Numbered from the stretch's first letter, positions 27,685-37,065 are shown. The stretch is DNA of 64,000 bases from Citrobacter amalonaticus (GCF_018252635.1 NZ_JAGTXM010000004.1:496001-560000), one strand, 5' to 3'. Program-made: numbers and translations. Notes: a model not told the origin generated them from the letters alone.

Positions 27685-29013
27685 TCACTTAGACCAACGG
27701 TTTCTCAGGTAACTGACGGCCTGCTGCGCCTGCGGCTGATTAAGATTGTTTTCTCTGAACAAAATAGTGCCACTGATTTGTGGCATCGACTCATTCAGGT
27801 CGAGTTGTTTCTTCAGTTCCGGAACGCCGCCGTTGACCGTCCAGTCCGGTTCATTGCGAGAAGGTTCGCCGACCTTATACAACGCAACCCCAATATAGAG
27901 CCGCGTTTTCGTCGGTTTCACGACGTCCGCCCACCATTTAGCTAACACATCATAGCGTGCGGCATCACGGGAGAAGGGCCAGTAAATTTGTGGCGCGATG
28001 TAATCCAGCAGGCCTTGTTGAACCCAAAGCCGGGTGTCAGCGTACGACTCATCATAAGCCGCCGCGCCACGGGTATCCGATCCGGCAGGATCGTGTGAAC
28101 GGTTACGCCAGACGCCGGCCGGACTGACGCCAAACTCCACGTTCGGATTGATCTGTCTGATCGTCCTGGAAGCCTGTTCTATTAACAACTGGGTGTTATG
28201 CCGGCGCCAGTCGGCTTTTGAGCTGAATCCCTGGCCGTAACGCTGGAAGGTTGCGCTGTCATTCAACGTCGAACCTGGCGATTCTGCGTAGAAATAGTCA
28301 TCAAACTGCACGCCATCCACCGGATACCGTTTAACCACTTCAGCCACGATACTGGTTATCCAGTCACGGGCCTCCGGGATCCCCGGGTCGAGAACATAGC
28401 GGTCACCGGCGGTGCGGATCCAGTCACGGTGGAGAACAAACACGCTGGCAGGCTGCAGCGAGACGGTGCGGTTCAGCGCGCGGGTTGTGGAAGGTTTGAT
28501 ATTGGTCGAGACGCGATACGGGTTGAACCACGCATGAACCCGCATCCCACGTTTGTGGGCTTCATCAAGCATGAACTGGAGCGGATCATAGCCCGGATTT
28601 TCGCCAATGTTGCCGGTGAGCATATCGGACCAGGGCAAAATGGAAGAGGGCCACAGCGCGGTGCCGTCCGGTTTTACCTGAAAAAAAACGGTGTTAATGC
28701 CCAGCGTCTGTAAATTATCCAGCTTGTCGGTTAAGGCCTTTTTCTGCATGGCGATACGCGCAGAAGCGCTGCTGACATTGACCGATTGTACCGGCGGCCA
28801 GTCGAGCCGTGAGACCGTAGCCAGCCAGACCCCGCGAACAGGTTCTTTCATTTTCAGCGCCTTGGCGGGCGAAGTCGGCGTGGCGGCAGGGGGTGTTACC
28901 AGTGAAACGGGGGGGGTAGATGAACAGCTCGCCAGCATGAGCGAGGCTGCGAACAATACAGCCGTTTTGTTGAGACGGGTTAAAGAGGAATTATTACGAG
29001 AACCGATATCCAT
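27685..29013 (-). CDS. digH: Glycosyl hydrolase lipoprotein DigH (formerly YddW)
   Basis: A 442-residue outer-membrane lipoprotein with a lipobox LASC (lipidated Cys30) and a GH10-like/DUF187 barrel containing RGVWLATVSRLDWPP, VHAWFNPYRVS and YPVDGVQFDDYFY, closely matching E. coli DigH. In E. coli it cleaves denuded (stem-peptide-free) peptidoglycan glycans at the septum, aiding daughter cell separation. It follows dosCP as in E. coli and is transcribed towards the DUF2235 gene. Confidence 0.94.
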   Translation of the reverse strand: MDIGSRNNSSLTRLNKTAVLFAASLMLASCSSTPPVSLVTPPAATPTSPAKALKMKEPVRGVWLATVSRLDWPPVQSVNVSSASARIAMQKKALTDKLDNLQTLGINTVFFQVKPDGTALWPSSILPWSDMLTGNIGENPGYDPLQFMLDEAHKRGMRVHAWFNPYRVSTNIKPSTTRALNRTVSLQPASVFVLHRDWIRTAGDRYVLDPGIPEARDWITSIVAEVVKRYPVDGVQFDDYFYAESPGSTLNDSATFQRYGQGFSSKADWRRHNTQLLIEQASRTIRQINPNVEFGVSPAGVWRNRSHDPAGSDTRGAAAYDESYADTRLWVQQGLLDYIAPQIYWPFSRDAARYDVLAKWWADVVKPTKTRLYIGVALYKVGEPSRNEPDWTVNGGVPELKKQLDLNESMPQISGTILFRENNLNQPQAQQAVSYLRNRWSK

Positions 29014-29354
29014 ATACGCCTGTTGTCCGGGTAGCGCGAAAGTGCAATTATTGTGGCCCGAATCGGCGTCAAGTCAAGTCGCAACGCCTGTTGGCGCATT
29101 GATGAAATTTATAGAGAAATGAAGTTGCATTTAGGAAATACAATAATTATATTTCGCCTGGCTTCTGAAATAAATATTTACATCCATATCGCCATTCCCT
29201 CCTTAAATAATCTTTTTTTGAGTCCCATTTGACACTTTCTTATTGTTGAACCTCATCCAGGAAAAGAAAACAATATATCTACATTGCTCTTGTCAGGAAG
29301 ACTGAGAAAGCAATGCACCCAAATGGGCAACATCTTATTGAAGAGAGTTATTAT
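29014..29354. promoter_or_regulatory. Upstream region of the fimbrial operon
   Basis: This 341-bp AT-rich spacer lies between divergent digH and the major pilin gene and must hold the fimbrial promoter. A TTGACA hexamer occurs at 29229-29234 but has no good -10 partner at 17 bp. Eight-base inverted copies CCCATTTG (29224-29231) and CAAATGGG (29320-29327) flank about 90 bp, but no invertase gene is present, so phase inversion is not supported. Confidence 0.4.
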
Positions 29355-29882
29355 ATGAAGGCAAAGAAAATCGCTATCGCGGTTGCGATGATAGCGGGTG
29401 CTATGATCGCAAATGCGAATGCAAAAGATCAGGGACATGGTACCGTAACGTTTACGGGTTCTATTATTGATGCGCCTTGTTCTATTACCCCGGACAGTGC
29501 TGATCAAACCGTTGATTTGGGTCAGGTTTCTAACCTGGCGCTGGAAGATGGCGGTAAATCTATTCCGCAGGTTTTCGCCATCAAACTGCAACAGTGTAAT
29601 ACTGATACCAAAAAGACTGTGACCACCACCTTCTCGGGTACTGCATCTGCGGCTAACCCGGATCTGCTCGGTATTCAGGGCACCGCGAAAGGCGCTTCTG
29701 TTGCAATTACGACGGATACCGGTGTTCCGGTTAAACTGGGCCAGGCATCCCCGGCGCAGGCGCTGCTGAATGGTGATAATGACCTGACGTTTGCTGCTTA
29801 TCTGCAGGGTGATGGCGCTTCTGCGACAATCGTCCCGGGTAAATTCCAGGCGATTGCCAGCTTTGCACTGGATTACCCATAA
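29355..29882 (+). CDS. Major fimbrial subunit (chaperone-usher pilin)
   Basis: A 175-residue pilin with a signal peptide cleaved after ANA (about residue 23), the pilin disulfide Cys42-Cys81, a donor-strand-like N-terminal extension (KDQGHGTVTFTGSIIDAPCSI) and the penultimate-aromatic C-terminus FALDYP. Its position first in the operon, the small size and the GTVTFTGSIIDAPCSI motif match PapA/MrpA-like major subunits. A terminator hairpin follows (29923-29965), which should make this transcript far more abundant than the rest. The ATG at 29355 is chosen because it gives a normal signal peptide. Confidence 0.93.
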   Translation: MKAKKIAIAVAMIAGAMIANANAKDQGHGTVTFTGSIIDAPCSITPDSADQTVDLGQVSNLALEDGGKSIPQVFAIKLQQCNTDTKKTVTTTFSGTASAANPDLLGIQGTAKGASVAITTDTGVPVKLGQASPAQALLNGDNDLTFAAYLQGDGASATIVPGKFQAIASFALDYP

Positions 29883-29922
29883 TCCCGGCATAAGCCATTA
29901 CGTAAGTAATTAACATATCATT

Positions 29923-29965
29923 GTGCCGGTGATTATTAGAATACCTTAATCACTGGCACTTTTTT
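29923..29965 (+). terminator. Intraoperon terminator behind the major pilin gene
   Basis: A 13-bp stem (GTGCCGGTGATTA at 29923-29935, TAATCACTGGCAC at 29947-29959, one G-U pair) with an 11-nt loop is followed immediately by six Ts. This is a textbook Rho-independent terminator, located 40 nt after the major pilin stop and 23 nt before the next gene. It should favour a short, abundant pilin mRNA with limited read-through into the anchor, usher and chaperone genes. Confidence 0.88.
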
Positions 29966-29987
29966 CATAAAACCAGAGCGTATTTTT

Positions 29988-30542
29988 ATGATTGTATTAT
30001 CTGGATTTCGGGCGATTATATTTCCCTGTATATTGATATCTCACGTAAGTGTCGCCGCAAATAATATGCGTGCTGCAAAGACCGATCAGGGTCAGGGTAT
30101 TGTCAATATGCAGGGAAGTATAATTGATACCCCTTGCGCGATCGCTACCGCCGATCGTGAGCAAAGCATTGAAATGATGACCACCACCGTGGGTCAAATT
30201 ATTCACAACGGTAGTGGAAATAAAAATCCCTTTTCGTTAACGCTGGTCAATTGCAATCTTCATGTAAACCAGGAAACGCAAACTATTTCTTCCCATTTTC
30301 AGACGACGTTTGACGGCCCGTCATCAGACGGACTGTTTTCCGTTGACGGCGCTTCAGGCGTAGGGCTTGAAATTACGGATGACGCCGGAAATGTGGCACA
30401 GCCAGGGAAAGCGCTTCCTCCCGGCACGTTGAGCAACGGTTCTCAAACACTACAGTACCAGTTGCGTCTGATGAGTAATCGCGACCGCCTTAAAGTAGGG
30501 GAATATACGGCCACGATACGTTTCAAAGTTGATTACTTTTGA
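29988..30542 (+). CDS. Minor fimbrial subunit, PapH/MrpB-like anchor
   Basis: A 184-residue pilin-fold protein with an N-terminal signal sequence (about 1-23), the pilin disulfide Cys50-Cys89, and a C-terminus ending RFKVDYF. Located second, before the usher, it occupies the slot of PapH/MrpB, the subunit that terminates and anchors the rod in the outer membrane. It shares the GQGIVNMQGSIIDTPCAI motif with the major subunit. Its stop overlaps the region just before the usher start, implying coupling. Confidence 0.85.
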   Translation: MIVLSGFRAIIFPCILISHVSVAANNMRAAKTDQGQGIVNMQGSIIDTPCAIATADREQSIEMMTTTVGQIIHNGSGNKNPFSLTLVNCNLHVNQETQTISSHFQTTFDGPSSDGLFSVDGASGVGLEITDDAGNVAQPGKALPPGTLSNGSQTLQYQLRLMSNRDRLKVGEYTATIRFKVDYF

Positions 30543-30544
30543 AA

Positions 30545-33049
30545 ATGAAAAATATAAATAACGGTATATTGCGGGCTAAGTTACATCCCATTGCGCTTGG
30601 CGTATTTCTCGCGTTTCTTGCGGTGAAAAGTGCGCATGCTGAAGATAACGTCGAATTCAACATCGATGTTCTCGACATCAAAGAGCGGAATAATGTCGAT
30701 TTAAGCCAGTTTTCCAGGGCCGGCTATTTAATGCCCGGCAAATATCAGCTTACGCTTAAAGTCAATAAAACCGATATACCGGATCAAACGGTAGAGTATT
30801 TCCCGCCTGAAGATGATCCGAAAGGGAGCGAAGTTTGCCTGACAGCAGAGCATGTCTTACAAATTGGTCTGAAAGCGTCCATCGTTAAAGGGGCTTCATG
30901 GTGGCATAACGGACAGTGTCTGGATCTCCATTCTCTGGAGGGCATGATAGCCAGAGCCGATCTGGGTACCAGTACCTTATATCTCAATATCCCACAGGCC
31001 TATCTTGAATACACTGCCGAAAACTGGGATCCGCCTTCCCGCTGGGATGAGGGGATTCCGGGCATCCTGTTTGATTACACCGTTAATGCGACGTCGTCAA
31101 AACAACAGGAGCAGCGTTCCAATTCCATCACCGGTAACGGGACGACAGGTGCAAATCTGGGGGCCTGGCGTCTTCGTGGTGACTGGCAGGCGCAATATAT
31201 TCGCAATACCGGAAACGACAGCCAAAAGCAGCAAAGCTGGGACTGGAGCCGGGTTTATACCTACCGGGCGATCACCGCGTTGCGGGCAAAACTGGTGTTG
31301 GGAGAGGACTATTTAAACTCATCCCTGTTCGACAGCTTCCGCTTTACCGGCGCCAGTCTGGTGACGGACGACAATCAGTTGCCGCCCAATCTGCGCGGAT
31401 ATGCGCCGGAAGTGGTTGGCGTCGCGAAGACCAACGCCAAGGTTACCATCAGCCAGCAGGGCCGAGTGATCTATGAAACCACCGTCGCGGCAGGTCCGTT
31501 TCGCATTCAGGATCTCAACTCAGCGGTCTCCGGCAAACTGGATGTCAAAGTAGAAGAGCAGGATGGCACCACCCAAACGTTTCAGGTCGATACCGCCTCC
31601 ATTCCTTATCTGACGCGGCCAGGCCTGGTGCGTTATCGGGTCGCGATGGGCAAACCATCTGACTATGACCACCATTCGCAGGGGCCAAATTTCGCCACTG
31701 GCGAAGCCTCATGGGGGGTCAATAGCGGCTGGTCACTTTATGGTGGCGCGCTTCTGGCTGGGGATTACAACGCGCTTTCCTTAGGCGTGGGCCGTGACCT
31801 GTTGATGTTTGGGGCAATCTCCTTTGACGTTACCCAGTCCCGAGCGTCGATTCCGAATCAGGACACGTTAAGCGGCAAATCTTATCGCGTCAGCTATTCA
31901 AAACGCTTCGATGAATTTGACAGCCAGGTGACCTTTGCGGGTTACCGTTTCTCGGAACGTGACTTTATGAGCATGTCTCAGTATCTCGACCGTCGCTATC
32001 ACAACAGCGATAACGGTGGGCGCGATAAAGAACTGTACACGATCACCATGAATAAACAGTTCCGCGAACAGAATATGAGCGCGTTTCTGAACTATAGCCA
32101 CCAGACTTATTGGGACAGGGAAGCGACCAATACCTGGAACGTTTCCTTATCGACTTTTTTTGACATTAACCGCTTCAAGAACATCAGCCTGACACTCTCA
32201 GCCTACCGGACCGAATATGACGATTCTAAAGATGATGGCGTCTATCTGAGCTTGTCTGTGCCATGGTCCAATGGCGCGACATTGAGCTACAACGGCCAGT
32301 ACAGCGGAGACAGCAGTAGCAATACGCTTGGTTATTACCAGCGTATTAACGCCAACAATTATTACCAGGTTAACGCCGGCAGCACGACTGACGGTCGAGG
32401 CACCGGGAGCGGGTACTTTACCCATGATGGCGACAACGCAACGGTGACGGCGAATGCCAGCTTTACCGGCAGCAAATCCAGTGCCGCAGGTCTTTCGTTG
32501 CAAGGGGGCGTTACCGCTACCGCCAAAGGTGCAGCGTTGCACAGAACCAATGCAACGGGAGGAACCCGAATGCTGGTGGATACAGCAGGGGTGGAAGATG
32601 TGCCCGTGCAGGGCATGGCGGGAATTGTTCGCACCAATGCCTTCGGTAAGGCGGTTGTGGCAGACGTCAGCAGCTACTACCGAAGCAGCGTGAGCGTGGA
32701 TCTGGACAGCCTGCCGGAAAACGTCGATGCCACACGCTCAATTGTGCAGGACACGTTAACGGAAGGCGCGATTGGCTACCGTGCCTTTGGCATTCTCGCC
32801 GGGCAGAAGGGCATGGCGGTGATCAAACTGGCTGACGGTGGTGAACCGCCGTTTGGCGCAGAAGTACGCAATAGCGACAACATGACAACAGGGATTATCG
32901 CCGAAAACGGTAGCGTCTGGCTTTCAGGTATACGACCTGGAGAGCGCATGGATGTGTACTGGAGCAACGACGTGCAGTGTTACATCGAGTTGCCATCAAC
33001 GCTGCCAGAAACCATCAAAAATCTGTTATTACCTTGCCACTCACGCTAA
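30545..33049 (+). CDS. Fimbrial outer-membrane usher
   Basis: An 834-residue usher that forms the secretion pore and assembly platform for the pilus. The signal peptide is cleaved after SAHA; the periplasmic N-terminal domain (VEFNIDVLDIKERNNVDLSQFSRAGYLMPG) follows, then the 24-strand barrel with plug, and C-terminal domains ending with a cysteine pair (CYIELPSTLP...LLPC). The start ATG at 30545 lies 3 nt beyond the previous stop; an upstream TTG at 30539 is possible. Length is normal for the PapC/MrpC/FimD family. Confidence 0.94.
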   Translation: MKNINNGILRAKLHPIALGVFLAFLAVKSAHAEDNVEFNIDVLDIKERNNVDLSQFSRAGYLMPGKYQLTLKVNKTDIPDQTVEYFPPEDDPKGSEVCLTAEHVLQIGLKASIVKGASWWHNGQCLDLHSLEGMIARADLGTSTLYLNIPQAYLEYTAENWDPPSRWDEGIPGILFDYTVNATSSKQQEQRSNSITGNGTTGANLGAWRLRGDWQAQYIRNTGNDSQKQQSWDWSRVYTYRAITALRAKLVLGEDYLNSSLFDSFRFTGASLVTDDNQLPPNLRGYAPEVVGVAKTNAKVTISQQGRVIYETTVAAGPFRIQDLNSAVSGKLDVKVEEQDGTTQTFQVDTASIPYLTRPGLVRYRVAMGKPSDYDHHSQGPNFATGEASWGVNSGWSLYGGALLAGDYNALSLGVGRDLLMFGAISFDVTQSRASIPNQDTLSGKSYRVSYSKRFDEFDSQVTFAGYRFSERDFMSMSQYLDRRYHNSDNGGRDKELYTITMNKQFREQNMSAFLNYSHQTYWDREATNTWNVSLSTFFDINRFKNISLTLSAYRTEYDDSKDDGVYLSLSVPWSNGATLSYNGQYSGDSSSNTLGYYQRINANNYYQVNAGSTTDGRGTGSGYFTHDGDNATVTANASFTGSKSSAAGLSLQGGVTATAKGAALHRTNATGGTRMLVDTAGVEDVPVQGMAGIVRTNAFGKAVVADVSSYYRSSVSVDLDSLPENVDATRSIVQDTLTEGAIGYRAFGILAGQKGMAVIKLADGGEPPFGAEVRNSDNMTTGIIAENGSVWLSGIRPGERMDVYWSNDVQCYIELPSTLPETIKNLLLPCHSR

Positions 33050-33108
33050 GCGGCGTGTTGGGGTCAGGCAGATTCTTCATCATCATTTTGTAAAACAGAG
33101 AGTGAGTT

Positions 33109-33858
33109 ATGCGTTTTGTACAAAAAAATATCGGTCTAACGCTGGGTGTTCTTGCGCTGGCGTTGGTCGCGCAGCAGGTGAATGCGGCCATTGCGCTGGA
33201 TCGCACCCGGGTGATTTATAGCGGCAATCAGAAATCCATGAGTGTGACCGTAACGAATCAAAATAAATCCTTGCCGTATCTGGCGCAGTCCTGGATTGAG
33301 GACAGTAACGGTAATAAAACCGAGACGCCTTTTATGGCATTGCCACCCGTTCAACGCGTTGAACCGGGCGCAAAAGGTCAGGTGAAAATTCAGGGAAATA
33401 ACGTCCAGGCGCTGCCGCAGGACAGAGAATCGCTGTTCTATTTTAACGTGCGTGAAATTCCGCCGAAGAGTAGCAAACCGAACACGCTTCAGCTTGCGTT
33501 GCAGACCCGCGTCAAACTTTTTTACCGGCCAGAAGCGTTGCAGCTACAAAACGGGGCGGAGAACGATGCTGCGAAAAAACTGACGCTGACCCATCAGGGT
33601 GAGGGATTCCAGTTAAATAATCCGACCCCTTACTACTTGACCATTGTCGCTGCTGCAACCTCAGAGAATGGCGGAGATATCGCGAGTTTTAAACCCGTAA
33701 TGGTCGCGCCAAAAGAGAGCATTGCTCTGGGCGCAACCGCAGCTTCATTAGGCGCACACCCGGTTCTCACCTCCGTGAATGATTACGGCGGACGTCCGAA
33801 ACTTGTTTTTAACTGTGCCGGGAATACTTGTGCAGTGGACCATGTTAAAGCGGGTTAA
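33109..33858 (+). CDS. Periplasmic fimbrial chaperone
   Basis: A 249-residue PapD-family chaperone with a signal peptide cleaved after VNA (about residue 26) and two Ig-like domains. Donor-strand and subunit-binding residues are recognisable: Arg in LDRTRVIYSG, the DRESLFYFNVREIPP stretch of the FGS-type chaperones, and Lys in QTRVKLFYRP that grips the subunit C-terminus. It lies 59 bp after the usher and immediately before minor subunits, in pap/mrp order. Confidence 0.94.
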   Translation: MRFVQKNIGLTLGVLALALVAQQVNAAIALDRTRVIYSGNQKSMSVTVTNQNKSLPYLAQSWIEDSNGNKTETPFMALPPVQRVEPGAKGQVKIQGNNVQALPQDRESLFYFNVREIPPKSSKPNTLQLALQTRVKLFYRPEALQLQNGAENDAAKKLTLTHQGEGFQLNNPTPYYLTIVAAATSENGGDIASFKPVMVAPKESIALGATAASLGAHPVLTSVNDYGGRPKLVFNCAGNTCAVDHVKAG

Positions 33859-33870
33859 GGGGAACGACCT

Positions 33871-34473
33871 GTGAACGGAAAAGCATTTTACCGCTGCTCA
33901 CGCACGTTTGCGTTGAGTCTGCTTCTGAGCGGCAGCATGGCGAATAATGCTCTGGCTGTCGATGACTGGAATGTTCAGGGTGAAAATGGTCAATTGCACG
34001 TTCATGGCGTTCTGCGTAACGGAAGTTGCCTGATCAGCATGCGTTCGAAACTGCAGGAGGTGGTAATGGATAACTCCGCGCTGGGGGCGATGAAACGTCC
34101 GGGCGATACCGGCAATCCGACACAAATCGTATTTCGTCTTCTGGGTTGCGAAAGCACCGGTGGCCTTCAGCGTAGCGGTCGAATAGGGCCATTGACATGG
34201 GATGAAACCCAACCGGTGGTAACAGTGAGTTTCATGGGCGCGACGGATCCTGACGATCCCACGTTATTACTGATCGCCGGGATGTCTGGCGTCGGCCTTC
34301 GCATCCAGGACAGTAACGGCAGGACAGTGATTCCCGGTACGCGCGGCAAACCGCAGTTTGTGACGACGGGCAGTGATGAACTGACCTACACCGTTATTCC
34401 TGTGCGAACCATCGCTCCGCTGATTGCGGGAGAATTTCGCGCCTCAGTTGATTTCGGAATCAGTTATGACTAG
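33871..34473 (+). CDS. Minor fimbrial subunit (MrpE/PapJ-position)
   Basis: A 200-residue pilin-like protein beginning with a GTG codon behind AAGGGG, with a signal peptide (cleaved after NALA, about 29) and a pilin disulfide (NGSCLISM...LLGCES). The C-terminus reads FRASVDFGISYD, the usual chaperone-binding end. It shares its stop region with the next gene (8-bp overlap). It is more charged than the major subunit, consistent with a low-copy adaptor. Exact role is inferred from position. Confidence 0.8.
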   Translation: MNGKAFYRCSRTFALSLLLSGSMANNALAVDDWNVQGENGQLHVHGVLRNGSCLISMRSKLQEVVMDNSALGAMKRPGDTGNPTQIVFRLLGCESTGGLQRSGRIGPLTWDETQPVVTVSFMGATDPDDPTLLLIAGMSGVGLRIQDSNGRTVIPGTRGKPQFVTTGSDELTYTVIPVRTIAPLIAGEFRASVDFGISYD

Positions 34474-35029
34474 TTCACGCGTGATGACGTTTATACGCCT
34501 TGCCAGCGCTCCGCTCCTCGCGTTAGTTCTGCTGGCCCCGATGGTAAGCCAGGCGAATAAAGGCGATACCTACTCATTGAACATCAATATCGATGGCACC
34601 CTGGTGGCAAACGGCTCTTGTCAGTTTAACCAGGGAGATAGCCTGACGGTTGACTTCGGCGATGTGAAAATGCTCCCGGAAGGTACAGACACCATGAAGC
34701 TGGATGGGAATTATCGTAAATCGATTACCAGCGATTTTACCTGTACCGGCGACACTGCCGGACTCCTGCAGATGCAACTGGGCAGCGTTTCGGGTAGCTA
34801 TACCCCGTATAACGGGATCGACGTGATTGAGATAGACAAAGGAATGCTGGGTGTTGAACTGTTAGTAAATGGCGCGCCGCAGGCATCAGGAAAGTGGTTC
34901 ACTGTCGACCAGAGCAAACCGCCGACACTTGAAGCGCAACTGGTTCAGATCAGTTCAACAAACAGTAAACAGGTGAAAAATGGCGATACGTTCACGGCTA
35001 CAGCCACATTACAACTTTCCTTTAATTAA
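34466..35029 (+). CDS. Minor fimbrial subunit (tip-fibrillum type)
   Basis: A 187-residue pilin-like protein whose ATG overlaps the previous stop codon by 8 bp. A hydrophobic signal peptide ends at SQA (about residue 31), and the pilin disulfide lies between ANGSCQFNQGD and SDFTCTGD. The motif VDFGDVKM and C-terminus TATLQLSFN match MrpF/PapK-like minor subunits. The open frame extends 42 nt further upstream within the preceding gene, but no signal peptide fits that start. Confidence 0.82.
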   Translation: MTSSRVMTFIRLASAPLLALVLLAPMVSQANKGDTYSLNINIDGTLVANGSCQFNQGDSLTVDFGDVKMLPEGTDTMKLDGNYRKSITSDFTCTGDTAGLLQMQLGSVSGSYTPYNGIDVIEIDKGMLGVELLVNGAPQASGKWFTVDQSKPPTLEAQLVQISSTNSKQVKNGDTFTATATLQLSFN

Positions 35030-35039
35030 ACGGACGGTT

Positions 35040-35540
35040 ATGAACAGAACAATCCTCATTGCCACCATGTCGTGTTTTCTGTTGGCAGGGACGCTTCACG
35101 CCGCACAGGTCGGTGACCAAATGTCTGTCAATTTTAAAGGCATCTTTATCATTACTACACCCTGTACGGTTTCGGGTGATCAGGAGATCAACGTGTCGTT
35201 TGGCAACATCAGCGTGGGTAAAGTGAACGGCATCGACAATAAACAGGACATCCCTTATACCGTCGACTGTCACGGCGCCCCGGATGATTCCGCGCTCAAT
35301 ATTCAGGTGAGCGGGGTGGCTGAAATTTTTGACGACTCGGCCGTCACCACTTCTGCTGACGGGCTGGGCATTCAGATTCAGGCCAACGGCGTGCCGATGA
35401 AGCTCAACCAGCCGCTGAAAACCACTCTGGGCGGCCTGCAATCCCTGGTGCTGAGCGCTGTGCCGGTCAAAGATCCGGCAAAAGTGCTGAGCGAACAGAC
35501 CTTTACGGCCACCGCAACGCTAACCGCGGATTATTTCTGA
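35040..35540 (+). CDS. Minor fimbrial subunit (tip-fibrillum type)
   Basis: A 166-residue pilin-like protein with a signal peptide ending TLHA (about residue 21), pilin disulfide (IITTPCTVSGD...YTVDCHGAP) and a C-terminus TATATLTADYF. It lies 10 bp after the previous gene and resembles MrpF/MrpG or PapE/PapF-like minor subunits. The INVSFGNISVGKVNG stretch is the usual second strand of minor pilins. Confidence 0.82.
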   Translation: MNRTILIATMSCFLLAGTLHAAQVGDQMSVNFKGIFIITTPCTVSGDQEINVSFGNISVGKVNGIDNKQDIPYTVDCHGAPDDSALNIQVSGVAEIFDDSAVTTSADGLGIQIQANGVPMKLNQPLKTTLGGLQSLVLSAVPVKDPAKVLSEQTFTATATLTADYF

Positions 35541-35549
35541 GGCACAACG

Positions 35550-36095
35550 ATGAACATACGACTTGTGAAGGCGACAAGCCGGGGTATAGCGGCAATACTT
35601 TTCGCATCCGGCCTGACCATTACGCCAGCTCTGGCGATTGAGGATAACCTGCACTTTAGCGGTACGCTGACCAGTGCACCCTGCGGGCTGGACCCACTGA
35701 CCACCGATTTGAGCGTCGATTTTGACATGATCATGGAACCCGATTTATATGCTTATGCCCGTACCAAGGGCGTACCGTTCACCATCACTCTGACGGACTG
35801 TGATTTATCGATAGCCAATAAAGCCTCGATCACGTTTAAAGGAACAGAAAGTACAGAATTGCCTGGCTTATTAGCCGTTACCGGGGAGGCTGCGGGTATC
35901 GCCATTGGTGTAGAAACCGAAGACGGCATCGCCATACCCTTTAATAAACCGACCCCGGAACATGTACTGAACAGCGGTGATAATACATTTACTCTGATGG
36001 CTTATATCCAGGGAGAACCTTCACACTTACGACAAGAGACCATTACTCCTGGTAATTTTACGGCGGTGTCTACCTTTATGCTGACCTATCCTTAA
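35550..36095 (+). CDS. Minor fimbrial subunit (adaptor)
   Basis: A 181-residue pilin-like protein with a signal peptide ending PALA (about residue 29), pilin disulfide (SAPCGLDP...TLTDCDLS) and a C-terminus STFMLTYP resembling that of the major subunit. It is 9 bp downstream of the previous gene and directly precedes the putative tip adhesin, the place of an adaptor joining adhesin to fibrillum. Confidence 0.82.
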   Translation: MNIRLVKATSRGIAAILFASGLTITPALAIEDNLHFSGTLTSAPCGLDPLTTDLSVDFDMIMEPDLYAYARTKGVPFTITLTDCDLSIANKASITFKGTESTELPGLLAVTGEAAGIAIGVETEDGIAIPFNKPTPEHVLNSGDNTFTLMAYIQGEPSHLRQETITPGNFTAVSTFMLTYP

Positions 36096-36109
36096 TAAAG
36101 AGATAAAGC

Positions 36110-37003
36110 ATGAATATTAATAATAGATTTCATCCAACTGTTAAGGCGATAATCAGTATTTTTGTCTTTGTCATCATCATGTTATTGAATCAGAACAGTG
36201 CCACAGCGACGGTAATGGGATTCGCGATTGATAACGGCTGCGGTTTACCGCGCTACGTTCCGCCTGTGGGCTCGTATTCACATGCTCTGCAACAGGGGCG
36301 ATGCCCCGTAAATCTGGAGTCAACATATTATGTCCCTATATCGGGTTATTATACCGTTGGGGTTAAGTTATCTGGGAATGGCGGTGGTTTTTATTATGCA
36401 AATAAAGTTACCTATATTGATGCTTCAAAATCGTTGAATAGCCAGGATGTAGATCCGGGAACACAGGGCGGTAATGGTGCTCCTGCTAATTTGTCTTTCG
36501 ATGCTTGTGATATATTGAAAGGTACCGATGGCAAGGTTTATTACCTGAATACTTATGGTTCCTGTACCGGACAAAAACTCCCGCCGACCCCAGTCGTAAA
36601 CACTTCGTGTACCATCAACAGCGGTAACGCTCTGAATGTCTCGTTGGGCTCGCTGGATCGCGCCACATTACCCACCACGCCAAGTTCAGGCACTGCGCAG
36701 CACATAAAGATCCCGGTGAGCTGTACGGGGGGGGACGTCACGGTTTCAATGAATATCACTTATGCAGCTATCACCATTGGCAGCACGCAGGCAGTATTAA
36801 CCTCGGCAAATGGGGTTGGTACGGCGATTATTTATAACAACGCCGCCGTATCCCCAACCAGCAAAGCCACAATTAACTTAAAAAGTGGATCAAATACGGT
36901 CGATCTGGGTTTTCAGGCAATTCGCGACTCAGCGGTGGCGGTGAAAGATATTCCCACCGGCGCGTTTACCGCCGGCGCGGTAATGGTAATGACCCAACAA
37001 TAA
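36110..37003 (+). CDS. Putative fimbrial tip adhesin (two-domain)
   Basis: A 297-residue protein, larger than the pilins, with a signal peptide (to about residue 34), an N-terminal cysteine-rich receptor-binding domain (about 35-165, including Cys44 and Cys65) and a C-terminal pilin domain (VVNTSCTINSGNALNVSLG...PVSCTGG). Size, two-domain layout and last-in-operon place match MrpH/PapG-like adhesins. The three-histidine zinc site described for Proteus MrpH is not visible here: the N-terminal domain has only His58. Receptor unknown. A lower GC content than the flanks is apparent. Confidence 0.8.
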   Translation: MNINNRFHPTVKAIISIFVFVIIMLLNQNSATATVMGFAIDNGCGLPRYVPPVGSYSHALQQGRCPVNLESTYYVPISGYYTVGVKLSGNGGGFYYANKVTYIDASKSLNSQDVDPGTQGGNGAPANLSFDACDILKGTDGKVYYLNTYGSCTGQKLPPTPVVNTSCTINSGNALNVSLGSLDRATLPTTPSSGTAQHIKIPVSCTGGDVTVSMNITYAAITIGSTQAVLTSANGVGTAIIYNNAAVSPTSKATINLKSGSNTVDLGFQAIRDSAVAVKDIPTGAFTAGAVMVMTQQ

Positions 37004-37033
37004 TTCCTGATATAATCCCTGCTCATCTTATTA

Positions 37034-37065
37034 CGGGACGGAAATTATTTTCCGTTCCGACTTTT
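37034..37065 (+). terminator. Hairpin before the PglL-like gene
   Basis: A 10-bp stem (CGGGACGGAA at 37034-37043, TTCCGTTCCG at 37050-37059, one G-U pair) is followed by four Ts and then directly by the first ATG of the next gene. It is a candidate partial terminator that could lower expression of the ligase-like gene relative to the adhesin. Confidence 0.55.

Noticed and set aside
29224-29327. Possible invertible (phase-variable) promoter element flanked by CCCATTTG and CAAATGGG
   Set aside because: The repeats are only 8 bp, about 90 bp apart, which is well within chance, and no FimB/FimE/MrpI-type recombinase gene is nearby.
36110-37003. MrpH-type three-histidine zinc site in the putative tip adhesin
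   Set aside because: Only one histidine (His58) lies in the mature N-terminal domain, so zinc-dependent binding of that type cannot be supported.
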